A stretch of DNA of 64,000 nt from Rhodanobacteraceae bacterium (GCA_016790075.1 JAEUPP010000006.1:124001-188000), one strand, 5' to 3'; shown: positions 1-10,627, numbered from the stretch's first letter. The notes: generated by a model not told the origin, from the letters alone. Translations and numbers: made by a program.

Positions 1-1338
1 ACGTGACCGCGCTGAGCAGATGACGCGTCTTCAGCGGCTTGACCAGGAATTCATCGCCGCCTGCGGCGATGGCGTCGAAGCGCAGATTCAGGGCCGAGGC
101 ATCGGCAGCAACAATGATGGGGACGGCAGCGTATTCGGGTTGCTGTCGGATCATCTGGGTTAGCTCGATGCCGCCAACATCGGGCAGGTTGCAGTCGAGC
201 ACGACCACATCGGGCCGGAATTCGGCCAGGGCACTCAGCGTTCCCTGGCCGTTGCCGACGATACGTGCTGTCATGCCGCGCTCGGCTAGCGCACGTGCAG
301 CATCGACGGCATTGGGCCGGTCTGGTGCGACGAGCAGCACACGCCAGGCTGGAGCATTGGTATGCGCCAGCAGCTCGTCGAGCTTGGCAAGCACGCGCAG
401 GCTGTCGACCGGCGCCTGAAAGAAGCCAGCGGCACCGGCGCGCATGGCGAGCAGGCGATGGCCGAGATCGGCATCCGGCGACACGACAATGAGACTGGGC
501 AGTGCTTCGCCGTCGGCCACGAGCTTGTCGTAGATGGCGCGGACGCGGCCATAGATGCGCAGCTTGCGCGCGTCGAGGATCAGGGCGCCGGGTATGGCGT
601 TCTCAAGAAAGCCCAGCAAGTCCTCGGACTGCGCCGCGATGCGCGTGTCAAACCCGCGTTCACGCAGTGCGCTGAGCAAGCCTGGCGCCACGCTGTCGTC
701 GACGCCATGTAAAGCAATCGTGCGCGGCAAGCGCATCAGGCCGTCGCCGGCAGGACTCAGCGGTTCGGTCGAGGCGAGCATGCGGCTCAAAGCCGTGAGC
801 GGCGTATCAGCTGTCGCTGCAGCTTCCCTGGAAGGCGCTGGCGGCGCCGCTTCTGCAGGGCTGGCCGCGGCGGGCTGCCCGGCAACCCGGACGGGTTCGG
901 ATGCCGGCGGTTTCGTGATGGGCACCGGCGGCGGCGCTACCACCCCGGATTTCACGACCGGGATCTCGGCGCTGACACGCGCGCTGGGCAACGTGTGTAC
1001 TGCGGCCTTGGTGGTTGCGGACAGATCCGTCAGATCGGCACCGAGTGCTTCGACCATTTCGGCCAGGCGCTGCAGATCACGGGTATTGGGAACTAGTGCA
1101 TCGTCGATGAATGAACACAGATAGGCGGCTAGCCCCAGTGCATCACCGTTGAGCTTGTCGAGTCCTAGGCGTTCACTCGTGTCGGCAATCTGGTCGAGTT
1201 CGTCACCAAGCTGGCGTGCGGCGCTGCGATCCCATCCTCCCGAGGCCAGCGGCTGCCAGCGGCGCACTAGCGCAAGGCAGCGTTCACGCAGCTCGTCGCG
1301 AGCCGCTGCATCGGTGCGCCGACTGCCCTGATTGCTCA
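1..1338 (-). CDS. Tandem-receiver response regulator, N-terminal part, cut by window edge
   Basis: About 446 codons are visible, and the gene continues past the left edge, so its output domain is not seen. The start reads MSNQGSRRTD. Residues 1-110 look helical, residues 125-180 are a Pro/Ala-rich linker, and two receiver-like domains follow. The first (about 205-325) keeps the strand-3 Asp (ALILDARK) but has QAP where receivers carry Lys-Pro. The second (about 335-446) has VVVLDCNLPD as phosphoacceptor strand and FLVKPL with the conserved Lys. Known families with two receivers in tandem include PleD-type diguanylate cyclases, so a GGDEF output in the missing part is a guess. A role in phosphorelay signalling is well supported; the output is unknown. 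Confidence 0.8.
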
Positions 1339-1862
1339 TGGATGGATCCCTCCTATGCCGATCATGCTACGCGTGACCGGCATCCCTAACGGTGCCGCTG
1401 CTGCGCTCGCTCTGATGATCTGCTCAGCCATCCGCTTGCCCTGTGTCGGTCCTGGGTGCGCCCGGCATATGGCGACCTGGAACGCAGCATGCAGCGTGCC
1501 GAAGTTCGCCGGCGTGCGTGCAATCACAGTTTAGTCCACTCGGCGGGTAGGCAGGGCTGGATCGGGCCGCGGCAAGCGGCGCCGCGCCGCTGGTGCCGGT
1601 GAATCACGGACCGAGCTAGGCAGTGAGGTGGCCGGCTGTGGGGCAGCGGTCGGCGGGAGAGGTCGAGTATCAAGGTATAGGACGTTATCAGGACGAAATC
1701 GTACCGAAAGGACGCAAATTGGATGCCGAAGCAAACCATGCAGCATGGTGGGCTGCTTTGCCGCAGTTGACCTTGCTGCCGAGGGAGGCCAGGCTCTGCC
1801 GCCGGCAAGCCAGGTCACAGACAGGTCAGATCACATGATCGTGAAATGTGGAGAGGTGGATA
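1339..1862. other. Gene-free interval between divergent genes
   Basis: About 520 bases separate the minus-strand response regulator from the plus-strand small membrane protein. Open frames here are short, lack ribosome binding sites and look like nothing I recognise. The interval must hold the promoters of both neighbours. The stretch around 1668-1720 is locally richer in A and T, but I see no convincing promoter pair. Confidence 0.5.
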
Positions 1863-2285
1863 ATGCGTAAATATCTGCACCTGGTTGCGGCGTTGCTGTT
1901 CGTGCTCGTGAGCCTGTGGCAGTGCCTGTTCTGGGGCGGTGCGAGCACCTTGCCCGACATCGGTGCCAGTATCAGGCGTTCTGCGATGCGTGAGGCTCCG
2001 CTCGTCGCCAGTCTGATCGTCTGCGGGGAACTGCTCGGCAAGGTGGTTCCCGCGCTCGGCGACCTTGGCCGCAGCTGGGCCAGGGATGCCCTGGCACCCG
2101 CAACAGAACGTCTGACGGCTGATCCGGGTGTTGCGATGGATCTGCTTTTTGGCGAGTCATTGAGCTCGTCGCAGCGTTTGGCAACGCGCGGCGTGTATGC
2201 CTTGCCGGTACTACTTGTTGTCGCGCTGCTTGCCTGGTATCGCCGCCCGCGGCAGGTGCGCATGTTGGGGGCGAAGCGCCGCTGA
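1863..2285 (+). CDS. Small membrane protein of unknown function
   Basis: 140 residues. I chose the ATG at 1863 over an in-frame GTG at 1848 because GGAGAGG lies about five bases upstream of it. Residues 4-24 form an N-terminal hydrophobic segment (signal anchor or uncleaved signal). The middle, about 30-110, is probably periplasmic. A second hydrophobic segment (ALPVLLVVALLAWY) is followed by a basic C-terminal tail (RRPRQVRMLGAKRR), which by the positive-inside rule should be cytoplasmic. I do not recognise a family. It stands alone, facing away from the response regulator, and a long gene-free stretch follows. Existence as a gene is likely; function is unknown. Confidence 0.65.
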   Translation: MRKYLHLVAALLFVLVSLWQCLFWGGASTLPDIGASIRRSAMREAPLVASLIVCGELLGKVVPALGDLGRSWARDALAPATERLTADPGVAMDLLFGESLSSSQRLATRGVYALPVLLVVALLAWYRRPRQVRMLGAKRR

Positions 2286-2435
2286 GCTTACGGCGCCGTG
2301 CGGCGCGCAGCGGCCGTTCGGCCCCATTCCCCGAAGGCGGGTGCCGCGGTACAACGCTGCCCGGCGTCCGGTACAGCAGTAGCGGGTTTGATCCGACCGC
2401 GAGTTTGCGCAGTTGGCGGACTTGCCCGGAAAAAA

Positions 2436-2475
2436 CCGGGTACCCGGGATCTTTCAATCCCGACGCGAAAGCGTC
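2436..2475. repeat. Cluster of three short palindromes
   Basis: CCGGGTACCCGG (2436-2447) is a perfect 12-bp palindrome. It overlaps CGGGAT-ctttca-ATCCCG (2445-2462), which runs into GACGC-gaaa-GCGTC (2462-2475), a stem capped by a GNRA tetraloop. The middle hairpin has a close cousin at 15455-15471. The purpose is unknown. It lies 150 bases after a gene end, so a transcription-termination or RNA-stability role is possible. Confidence 0.5.
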
Positions 2476-2650
2476 GCTTTCTGACAAATACGGTCACTTT
2501 TTTTGCTTGCTGCCGAATTGTCTCCAAGGCTAGTCCTGGTGCGCTTTCGAGCGCGTCCGAAACATTTCGTATAACGTTGATTTGTCCGTACAAATATGTT
2601 GCATCGCGATATTATTTGTGATGAATCAAACACTTAGCGGTCGTTTTTGG

Positions 2651-2679
2651 TTGACGAGTGGTTGCAGTCGCTGTAGCTT
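2651..2679 (+). promoter_or_regulatory. Promoter-like element
   Basis: TTGACG (2651-2656) and TAGCTT (2674-2679) are separated by 17 bases, which fits a sigma-70 promoter with a good -35 and a weak -10. It sits just after an A+T-rich island and would drive transcription into the hairpin-rich gene-free stretch. No protein gene lies downstream on this strand until 3863. Confidence 0.25.
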
Positions 2680-3157
2680 GCGCCGCGTTTTCAGTGTCAG
2701 GGGATGCGTACTGGCGAGGTTCCCTGCTCGGCGGCCGGCAGCTCAAGTCTTGAGGGGCAGTGCATCTGGTGAAGTTGGTTACATCAAGCCGTGGGCGATC
2801 CAGTTCTGACCGTCTTTACGAGTAGTCACTACGGCGCTGGGCAGGAAGCCGGCGCTGAGCCCCTGGCAGGATTGCCGGGGGTGGCGCAGGGAAGCCCAAC
2901 GGGGCTATCCGTAACCGCGGTCCTGCCGTGGTTACGGTTTCCCCCTGGCGACGGAGCGCGGCTACCGAACATCGAGTGCAGCCCGGAAGGGGGCCTCAGA
3001 CATCGCGCGATCAGTCAGAGCTGACGCGCCACCATCCTCGGAGGGGAGGAGCCCGGTTCACACGCAACGCAGCGTGCGGTTCCGGCCTGGCTTGGCTCGT
3101 TACGGCCATTGCCATGCAAAGCGCCGACGCGCACGGGTCGGCGCTAGTAACGGGAGA

Positions 3158-3186
3158 ACCCCCGGTCCTGGCTGTGGCCGGGGGGT
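3158..3186 (-). terminator. Hairpin downstream of the asparaginase gene
   Basis: ACCCCCGG (3158-3165) pairs with CCGGGGGGT (3178-3186) around a 12-base loop. It lies about 50 bases beyond the stop of the minus-strand asparaginase gene. No T-run follows on that strand, so an intrinsic terminator is only one reading. Confidence 0.3.
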
Positions 3187-3237
3187 GCTTCGGGGCAGGT
3201 TCCTGCGCTTGCCTGGTGGCGTTCCAGGGCTGCAGGC

Positions 3238-3723
3238 TCAACTGGCCTCGAAACGATTGGCTGCCCGGTTCTTGCGCACATGACGTGGGTTCCAGATGCG
3301 GCCGTTCATGGCGATATGGACGCCGTTGGGCAGGGTCTGCAGCGCACCGACCGCGCAGCCAATATTGAACACGGCATCGGAACCCTGAAAGCGTGCCGGA
3401 TTCAGCGCGCCGGTCAGCACGATAACCTTGTCCGTCACCGACAGCAGTACACGTGCGGTTTCAATCAGCGTGTCGGTGCCATGGGTTACCAGCACATGCC
3501 GATGCGCCTGCTGCGCGATCGTGTAGCGGATGAGTTCGCGGTCGTTGTCGGTCAGATGCAGACTGTCCTTGCGCAGGATAGGAATCACGTCAAACGTGAA
3601 GGCAACGCCGAGCTGGTGCAGGATTTCGCCGATAGCCGGCGCACCAATCTGGTATTCGGACTTGTCGTCGAAATAGATCTTGTCGATGGTGCCACCGGTC
3701 GTGACGATGCTCAGGTGATTCAT
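3238..3723 (-). CDS. Short asparaginase-like protein (N-terminal domain only)
   Basis: 161 residues from the ATG at 3723; an upstream in-frame ATG at 3756 would add 11 residues of no family character. TTGGTID near the N-terminus supplies the first catalytic Thr of L-asparaginases. THGTDT at about residue 80 supplies the second Thr-Asp pair. TGAL, PARF and GSDA follow as in the family. Classical bacterial asparaginases have about 330 residues in two domains; this protein stops after the first. The end is clean, with no decayed C-terminal domain downstream, so it looks like a genuine single-domain asparaginase-like protein and not a truncation. Asparagine hydrolysis is plausible but not assured, because active sites in the family usually form between domains and subunits. 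It is divergent from the GT-C-like gene at 3863. Confidence 0.8.
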   Translation of the reverse strand: MNHLSIVTTGGTIDKIYFDDKSEYQIGAPAIGEILHQLGVAFTFDVIPILRKDSLHLTDNDRELIRYTIAQQAHRHVLVTHGTDTLIETARVLLSVTDKVIVLTGALNPARFQGSDAVFNIGCAVGALQTLPNGVHIAMNGRIWNPRHVRKNRAANRFEAS

Positions 3724-3862
3724 CGTTTTGTTCCAGATCGTGGGACGCCGAAGCATTATGCGGTGGGGGGTGGCGCATTCGTCTGCGTTGCTGGCCGCAA
3801 GCTGACGGGAGCTGCGACAGCACGCTATCCTGCCGCCTTGCTGATGGGGATAGGGACGTCGC

Positions 3863-5845
3863 GTGCCAAGCAGTTACTCAGAAGTGGTGCGGCAATCCCC
3901 GCGTGACACTCCTGCGCCCTGTGCTGGATTGTCACGCAGACAAGCAGTTCTGGTGGCCGTACTCGTCGGCCTTTCCATCTTCGCCGCCCGCACGCTCGTC
4001 GTGTTCGCGTTTGGCAGCAGCACCCCGTTCTGGGATCAGTGGGGTGCTGAAGCCACAATGCTATATCGGCCGATGCTGCTCGATCAGTTCGACCCGTCAG
4101 TGCTATGGACTGACCACAATGAGCATCGCATCGGCCTGACGCGACTGGTCGCAATGGCGTTGTTTCAGCTAAACGAGTCGCAGTGGGACTGCCGCATTGC
4201 AGCGCTGTTCAATGTGGCGATCTATGTCAGCGGCGCTGTGCTTCTGGTTGGCCTCGTGGTGCGGAATACGCCCAGCCGAGTGGCGCTGGCGCTCAGCGTC
4301 GTCATCGCGCTGGTTGGGATTCTGCCCTGCGGCTGGGAAAACACGGTATCGAGTTTCCAAACCGGCTTTCACCTGCTTTTTGTGCTGACCATCCTGCTGG
4401 TGTGGTGTGTTGCGAGCCGGCCGCCCAGCTGGACCACGGCCTTGGCCGTTGCTGTGCTCGTGTCGCTGCTGCACTTTACGATCGCAAGCAATCTACTCGT
4501 GCTTGCCGCGGCCATTGGTGTCGTCGGCATGCGCGCGGCAACAGGCGATTTGTCAGTGCGTTCAATGATCCTGTTGGCCATACCCCTCGTCCTGGGGCTC
4601 GTTCTTGGGCTCGCAACGATTCCGCCGGCTCCTAACCCGTTTCGCGTGGTCTCGACCAAGGAATTTTTCGACGCGTGGATGCTGCTGGCTAACTGGCCAG
4701 GCCCGTTCCCAGCGGTTGTGCTTTTTGCCGTACCGTGCGTGCTGGCGTTGATACACATGATCCTGCGGCGGGATTACCGCCCGCTGGACGGTTTCTTCGC
4801 GGCAATATTCGGCATAGGTGTACTCACGTGCATGGCGACTGCGTTAAATCGCGGTCACGGTTTGCATACCGTAACGCCCCGCTATGCCGATATGTTGGCC
4901 CTGGCCGGCATGGCACCGATCTATTTTTCGTTGACGGCGCTGCAGCGGGCATCGGTGTGGCAGCGGCGAGGCCTTGGTCTACTAGGTTTCGCTGCCGCGT
5001 CGATGTTTCTCATTGGTATGGCTGCATACAGCCTGCAGCAATGGCCGCAGATGCAGCAGCGTCGCGGCATGCTGGTGGCTGGCACTGGCCACGCGCGAGC
5101 CTATCTCGATGGCGACCGGGCCGCGCTCGACGGGAAACATCAGCTCTACGCGCTGTATCCGCTTCCGGGTCACTTGCCGATTATTCTTGACGATCCATTG
5201 ACCCGGGCGCTACTTCCACTTTCGCTCTACATAGCGGGTCCGCGGCTCTCTCAGCAGGTATTGACGGCTTGTGCCTGGGTCGCCAGTGGGCGTGACACTG
5301 GCGGGCGGCCCCGCGGGCGTATCGAATGCGACGGGCGCGAGGCCGCCGGGCGAATTCGCGTCGGCCGTTTAAGTGCGATCGGCTACCGCCTGTGGCAGGC
5401 ACTTGATCTGCACGCGTTGCCAGAGCTGAAGCCGACCTCACGGGCAGCTAACGTATCTGCTGCGGAAACCTGCTCGATCGATATGTTCAATCTTGAGTGG
5501 GTTCCACCGGACAAACGCATTCGCCTGAACTATGTGCCAGCTATCCGCCTGATAGGATGGAGCATCCATAAGGGGGCGGCTCCGGATTTGCCGCTGGAGC
5601 TCGCACTGGTTTCCGCAAGCAATGTGTATTCACTTAGGACCACGGCGAATGCTGTCCGTCCCGAATTGGAAATGTTCCACAAGGATCCTGCGCACGTACG
5701 TGGCGGATTTGATTTTGACATTGACGCCGCCGCGGTAGCGCCTGGCGATTACCGCATACTGCTGCGTCGTGGGGAGGCGCCGTTCTGTGATTCGCATACT
5801 CAGTTGAGCATCGCGCGCGCAACGGACGAACGCATGCTGTATTGA
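3863..5845 (+). CDS. Large polytopic membrane protein, GT-C glycosyltransferase-like
   Basis: 660 residues from a GTG at 3863 with AGGGA upstream; the start is not certain. A first membrane span at about 28-50 is followed by a periplasmic-type loop containing TPFWDQWGAE and then DHNEHRIG. Charged, Asp-rich first loops of this kind are typical of GT-C fold transferases that use lipid-linked sugars. About ten further hydrophobic segments run to residue 395. The last 260 residues are soluble, end in a possible beta-rich domain (about 540-660) and contain two cysteines. Function is inferred from architecture only, and no close family name comes to mind. It stands alone; the next gene (kptA) converges on it. 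Confidence 0.6.
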   Translation: MPSSYSEVVRQSPRDTPAPCAGLSRRQAVLVAVLVGLSIFAARTLVVFAFGSSTPFWDQWGAEATMLYRPMLLDQFDPSVLWTDHNEHRIGLTRLVAMALFQLNESQWDCRIAALFNVAIYVSGAVLLVGLVVRNTPSRVALALSVVIALVGILPCGWENTVSSFQTGFHLLFVLTILLVWCVASRPPSWTTALAVAVLVSLLHFTIASNLLVLAAAIGVVGMRAATGDLSVRSMILLAIPLVLGLVLGLATIPPAPNPFRVVSTKEFFDAWMLLANWPGPFPAVVLFAVPCVLALIHMILRRDYRPLDGFFAAIFGIGVLTCMATALNRGHGLHTVTPRYADMLALAGMAPIYFSLTALQRASVWQRRGLGLLGFAAASMFLIGMAAYSLQQWPQMQQRRGMLVAGTGHARAYLDGDRAALDGKHQLYALYPLPGHLPIILDDPLTRALLPLSLYIAGPRLSQQVLTACAWVASGRDTGGRPRGRIECDGREAAGRIRVGRLSAIGYRLWQALDLHALPELKPTSRAANVSAAETCSIDMFNLEWVPPDKRIRLNYVPAIRLIGWSIHKGAAPDLPLELALVSASNVYSLRTTANAVRPELEMFHKDPAHVRGGFDFDIDAAAVAPGDYRILLRRGEAPFCDSHTQLSIARATDERMLY

Positions 5846-5930
5846 TCGATGTAGTGCAGCGGCAGGGCGTACTGGTCATCGTTTTCCTGCGCGACCGACC
5901 AGCACAGCTAGGGCGTGGACTTGCGGTTGA

Positions 5931-6530
5931 TTAGCGCTCGCTCGTCGGCGCGGCACTGCACCTGGCGTCGTCCTCGGCAACAACCGTTAGCAGCGCTGCG
6001 GGCATGCCTGCGGTGAGCCAGACGCCGTTGTCGGCGCGAAAGAAGAGCACGCCCTGCGCCACCGCCGCGGCCGTATCAATGCTCAGCACGACGGGCTTGC
6101 CGTGGCGGCTGCCGACGTTGTGTGCGGTGGTGATATCGGCGGACAAATGCACGTGGCGGCGGGATTGCGGCTTTAGCCCCTCGCGCAGGATCGCGTCGAG
6201 AAACCGCGTAGCGGTGCCGTGATACAGGGACGGCGGCGGAGCAACTGGTGTCAGCGCGAGTTCGATCTCGATCGAATGCCCTTGCTCCGCTCGGATCCGC
6301 ATCCTGTCTTCACTCAAGGTGAAGCGGCGCTTGTCGTTGAGCGCTAAGACGCTGTCAAAGTCGCTGCGCGCGATCGGTTTGCCGGCGGCAGCCGCCTTCG
6401 CCAGCAGCTCGGTGATATCGACCCAGCCCTGTGCGTCCAGCGTGATGCCTATGGTGCCGGGTTCGTGGCGCAGAACCAGGCTCAGGAACTTGCTGAGGCT
6501 GACGAGGTGTTTGGGCAGTGTTTCGGGCAT
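5931..6530 (-). CDS. kptA: RNA 2'-phosphotransferase, Tpt1/KptA family
   Basis: 199 residues, close to the usual bacterial KptA length. The N-terminal winged helix carries [13 protein letters not shown] with the conserved Arg-His pair. EQGHSIEI contains the Gln-Gly-His-Ser element, LYHGT begins the ADP-ribosyltransferase-like fold, and HVHLS follows as in the family. The enzyme removes an internal 2'-phosphate from RNA using NAD+, giving ADP-ribose 1'',2''-cyclic phosphate. In fungi it finishes tRNA splicing. The bacterial substrate is unsettled, with RNA repair or NAD-linked capping reactions suggested. It lies 47 bases downstream of the AidB-like dehydrogenase on the same strand and may be co-transcribed with it. 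Confidence 0.92.
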   Translation of the reverse strand: MPETLPKHLVSLSKFLSLVLRHEPGTIGITLDAQGWVDITELLAKAAAAGKPIARSDFDSVLALNDKRRFTLSEDRMRIRAEQGHSIEIELALTPVAPPPSLYHGTATRFLDAILREGLKPQSRRHVHLSADITTAHNVGSRHGKPVVLSIDTAAAVAQGVLFFRADNGVWLTAGMPAALLTVVAEDDARCSAAPTSER

Positions 6531-6577
6531 ACGGGCTTTCCATCCGTGATCGTCGCTGGAGTTGTGTCTCGCCGGGT

Positions 6578-8242
6578 TCAGTCATCACGTGCGAGCAACA
6601 CATCGTCGCCGGCCTGTACCGCCGGGGTCGCGGTGCACAGGGCGACAAAATGACGCGCGGCAGCGCTGCTGCGGCCGTCGTTTTCATGTGCATGCGACCA
6701 GGCGGCCTGGCGCAACAGCAGGGCTGCGGCGTAATAGCGGGCGAGACCCAGGGCGAGCTCGCGCGCGGCGGCTTCGAGGCGCTCGGGATTCGTGGCCAAC
6801 GCCGTAAGCCTTGCGCCGAATTCCTGCACCTGCGCGCGCAGCGCGGCGTTGGCGCCCGCCAGCCCAGGGGTGCCAGCTTGCTGCAGCAGCTCGTCGAGGG
6901 CAGTGCGCCAGACAGGAAATGCTGCCGGGGCACGCAGTACGCGCAGCACGTCCAGCGACAGCACATTGGTCGTTCCTTCCCAGATCGGCAGCACCTGCGC
7001 ATCGCGCAGCAGCTGTGGCAATCCGCTGTCCTCGATGTAGCCGGCGCCGCCCAGGCATTCCATGGCTTCCGAACAAAGGGCCACGGCGAGTTTTCCGGTC
7101 CAGAGCTTGGCCAGCGGGGTCAGCAGGCGCAACAACACGGCTTCTTGCGCGTCGCATTTGCCGTGCTGCGCCCGGCCCAGCAGCTCCACCACGTGGAAGG
7201 TAAGCTGGAACGCGGCCTCAAACTCGGCCTGCATGCCGGCCAGCGTGGTCTGATGCAGAGGATGTTCGATCAGCAGGCGGCCGAACGCGCGGCGCCGGAA
7301 CGCATAGTCGCGCGCCAGAGCCAGCGCACGGCGCATGGTGGCGACCGCGCAGACCGCGTTCCAGCTCCGCGTGATGTTCAGCATGGGTGCTATTGCGCGC
7401 ACGCCATGTCCGAATCCGGCAACCGGGGTTGCTGTCACACCAAGCAGCTCAGTTTCCGCGCTCGGCAGTTCGCGCGTGCCGAGCTTGGGCTTGAGGCGGT
7501 TGATGACCAGATCGCGCCAGCGTCCTTCTGCATCGCGCGGTTCAAGATAGAACAAGGTCAGCGCGTCGGCACCTGCCCCGGCTCCCTCGACCCGGGCGAG
7601 CGCAAGTGCCGTATCCGCGTGTACGGCTGAGGTAAACCATTTGCGGCCGTAGAGCCGCCAGCGTCCTTGTGCATCGCAGCGCGCCTGGGTCTCGCTGTGG
7701 GCAATGTCTGAGCCGCCTGCTGTTTCGGTCATCCATTGGCCGGAAATCCAGAAAGTTTCCGGATCACGGCTCAGATAACGTGGCCAGGCGCGGGCCAGCA
7801 ATTCCGTATTGGCCGCCGCCTTGAGGCAGGTTGCCGCGCCATCGGTCATCGCCAGCGGGCAAGTGAAGTAGGCGCTGGCGACATGGTGCAGATAGACCAG
7901 GGCGAACTGATGCTGGCGTCCATACTGTGCGTGCGTTTCCTCGTGGCCGGCAGCGACGAGGCCAAGACGTGCGGCAATTTCGCGCGATTCCTGCCAGGTC
8001 GGCGTCAGCTCGATACGGTCGATGCGGCGCCCTTGCGAATCCCAGGAAATCAGTGCCGGTTCGTGGGCGCTGCGTTCCCGCTCTCGCCGCCAGGCGTCGG
8101 CCGCGTGTGCGCCCAGTGTGTCGAGTTCAGGCGCAATGGCGCTGCGGACCGATGCCGGCAGGCTGCGGGCCAGCTGGGACTGCAATACGCGGTCGTCGCG
8201 ATACTGATTGCCGAGCTCGGCGGCGGCTTGAACGAAGCTCAC
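6578..8242 (-). CDS. Acyl-CoA dehydrogenase of the AidB type
   Basis: 554 residues, about the size of E. coli AidB (541). TETAGGSD matches the FAD/substrate-binding signature of the AidB branch, and [17 protein letters not shown] forms the following beta domain. [11 protein letters not shown] and [28 protein letters not shown]-type segments are typical of the C-terminal helical domain (only key parts cited). AidB binds DNA and FAD and is induced by alkylating agents; whether this homologue protects DNA or degrades acyl-CoA cannot be read from the sequence. It is third in a minus-strand run wrbA, DUF2069, this gene, kptA, with an 18-base gap from the DUF2069 gene, so probably one operon. Confidence 0.88.
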   Translation of the reverse strand: MSFVQAAAELGNQYRDDRVLQSQLARSLPASVRSAIAPELDTLGAHAADAWRRERERSAHEPALISWDSQGRRIDRIELTPTWQESREIAARLGLVAAGHEETHAQYGRQHQFALVYLHHVASAYFTCPLAMTDGAATCLKAAANTELLARAWPRYLSRDPETFWISGQWMTETAGGSDIAHSETQARCDAQGRWRLYGRKWFTSAVHADTALALARVEGAGAGADALTLFYLEPRDAEGRWRDLVINRLKPKLGTRELPSAETELLGVTATPVAGFGHGVRAIAPMLNITRSWNAVCAVATMRRALALARDYAFRRRAFGRLLIEHPLHQTTLAGMQAEFEAAFQLTFHVVELLGRAQHGKCDAQEAVLLRLLTPLAKLWTGKLAVALCSEAMECLGGAGYIEDSGLPQLLRDAQVLPIWEGTTNVLSLDVLRVLRAPAAFPVWRTALDELLQQAGTPGLAGANAALRAQVQEFGARLTALATNPERLEAAARELALGLARYYAAALLLRQAAWSHAHENDGRSSAAARHFVALCTATPAVQAGDDVLLARDD

Positions 8243-8260
8243 AAGGCGACTCCTGAGGAC

Positions 8261-9252
<992 letters not shown>

Positions 9253-9334
9253 TTATCATCGCGCCGCCCCGGCCAGACCGTGCCGCCCAGACTGTTTGTG
9301 CATGAGGAAAGTAGCCGAGCCGCCGCCAGGGTTG

Positions 9335-10627
9335 ATGCACCGTCTTTATGTGCTGCTGCGGATGAACTTGACCAGCGATCGTGCCCGCGCGTTCGGTACC
9401 TTCCTGTGGCAGCGCTTCCGCGATGACCGCTGCCCGCAGTCGGCCGGCGCGCTGGCGTTCACTACCTTGATTTCGCTGGTGCCGCTGACGGCAGCCATAC
9501 TGGGCGTGCTCTCGGCATTTCCGGTGTTTGCGCGCTGGCAGGCGGATCTGACGACTTTCGTGTTCGACAACTTCGTGCCCGCTGCCGGCCGCACGGTACA
9601 GGCGTATCTGACCGAGTTCGCGAACAATGCCAGCCAGGCGACGGCCATAGGCGTCGTCGTACTGCTGGTCAGCGCTGTTTCGCTGATGATGAGCATCGAG
9701 GATGCGTTCAACCGCATCTGGCGGGTTACCTCCACGCGCGCCGCGGCGTCGCGTTTCCTGATGTACTGGACGGCGTTGTCGTTCGGGCCGCTGCTGCTGG
9801 TGACCGCACTGGCGCTTAGCTCCTACCTGCTGGCACTGCCTTTGGTCGCAGGCTACGAGGCGCAGCTTGGCATCAAGGCGCGTGTGCTGAACCTGCTGCC
9901 GTTCCTGATCGTCTGGGTCTCGTTGATAGCGAGTTATCTCGTGATCCCGAATCGCAGTGTGCGGTTGCGTGATGCGGCCATCGGCGCCCTGCTTGGCGCA
10001 GTACTGTTTGAGTCCGCCAAACGTGGTTTTGCGTTTTATCTGGGAACGCTGACCTCCTACGAGCAGGTCTATGGTGCACTCGCAGTCGTGCCGGTGTTCA
10101 TGCTCTGGATCTACCTGTCCTGGCTGGTCGTGCTGCTCGGTGCCTCGGTCTGTGCCGCGATCAGCGCCTTTGAATACCGCGGCCAGCACGAATGCCTCGC
10201 GCCGGGACACGAGTTCGTGGGCCTGCTGTGTGTGGTGAATCATTTCGCCGACGCGCAGCGCGCCGGCCTGGGGCTGCACCGCGAAGATCTGCGCCGGCGC
10301 GAACGCTTTCTGACCGACGATCTGCTGCAGCGTTATCTGTCCGATCTGCAGCGTGCCGGCATGGTGCGGCGCACCGAGTTCGGCGACTGGGTGCTGGTGC
10401 GCAGCCTCGATGTAGTTACGCTGTTCGACCTTTACGAATGCGGCCTGTATCGTCTGCCGCTTACGGTCGCGCCGGCGGAAACCGCACACTGCCCCCTGCC
10501 CGCGTTACTGACCGAGAAGGTCAGTCTCGCCGCCGGCGACCTGCAGGCGGTGCTGAACGTGCGCTTGAGCGAGATTTTCCCCCCGCCGCTGCCTGGAACA
10601 CCGGCCAAATCCACGGAGTCCCCATGA
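9335..10627 (+). CDS. YihY/BrkB family inner-membrane protein
   Basis: 430 residues from the ATG at 9335. In-frame starts at 9230 and 9302 would add residues that do not resemble the family; no candidate has a strong ribosome binding site. SAGALAFTTLISLVPL is the hallmark beginning of YihY proteins, and six membrane segments extend to about residue 270. NRIWRVT and YGALAVVPVFMLWIYLSW are also family signatures. The last 150 residues form a soluble extension with a winged-helix look (LLQRYLSDLQRAGMVRR), common in Lysobacterales homologues. The family was once misnamed ribonuclease BN. Its role is unknown, possibly transport or envelope. The stop overlaps the ATG of the thioredoxin-like gene. 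Confidence 0.87.
   Translation: MHRLYVLLRMNLTSDRARAFGTFLWQRFRDDRCPQSAGALAFTTLISLVPLTAAILGVLSAFPVFARWQADLTTFVFDNFVPAAGRTVQAYLTEFANNASQATAIGVVVLLVSAVSLMMSIEDAFNRIWRVTSTRAAASRFLMYWTALSFGPLLLVTALALSSYLLALPLVAGYEAQLGIKARVLNLLPFLIVWVSLIASYLVIPNRSVRLRDAAIGALLGAVLFESAKRGFAFYLGTLTSYEQVYGALAVVPVFMLWIYLSWLVVLLGASVCAAISAFEYRGQHECLAPGHEFVGLLCVVNHFADAQRAGLGLHREDLRRRERFLTDDLLQRYLSDLQRAGMVRRTEFGDWVLVRSLDVVTLFDLYECGLYRLPLTVAPAETAHCPLPALLTEKVSLAAGDLQAVLNVRLSEIFPPPLPGTPAKSTESP

Larger units (their letters stand above)
2286..3237. other. Long gene-free interval with several strong hairpins
   Basis: About 950 bases without a credible protein gene. It begins with a cluster of palindromes (2436-2475) and an A+T-rich island (about 2565-2640). 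A promoter-like pair follows at 2651-2679. Strong inverted repeats lie at 2909-2937 (12-bp stem, one G-U pair), 3120-3145 (9-bp perfect stem) and 3158-3186 (8-bp stem). The layout would suit a structured non-coding RNA on the plus strand, but I could not match it to RNase P RNA, tmRNA, 6S, SRP RNA or a riboswitch class I know. Confidence 0.4.

Noticed and set aside
2640-3240. Known structured RNA (RNase P RNA, tmRNA, 6S, SRP RNA, cobalamin riboswitch, group II intron)
   Set aside because: None of the conserved cores of these RNAs could be found; only generic hairpins are present.
10192-10623. Long N-terminal extension of the thioredoxin-like protein
   Set aside because: It runs inside yihY in another frame. 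The ATG at 10624 begins a normal signal peptide.
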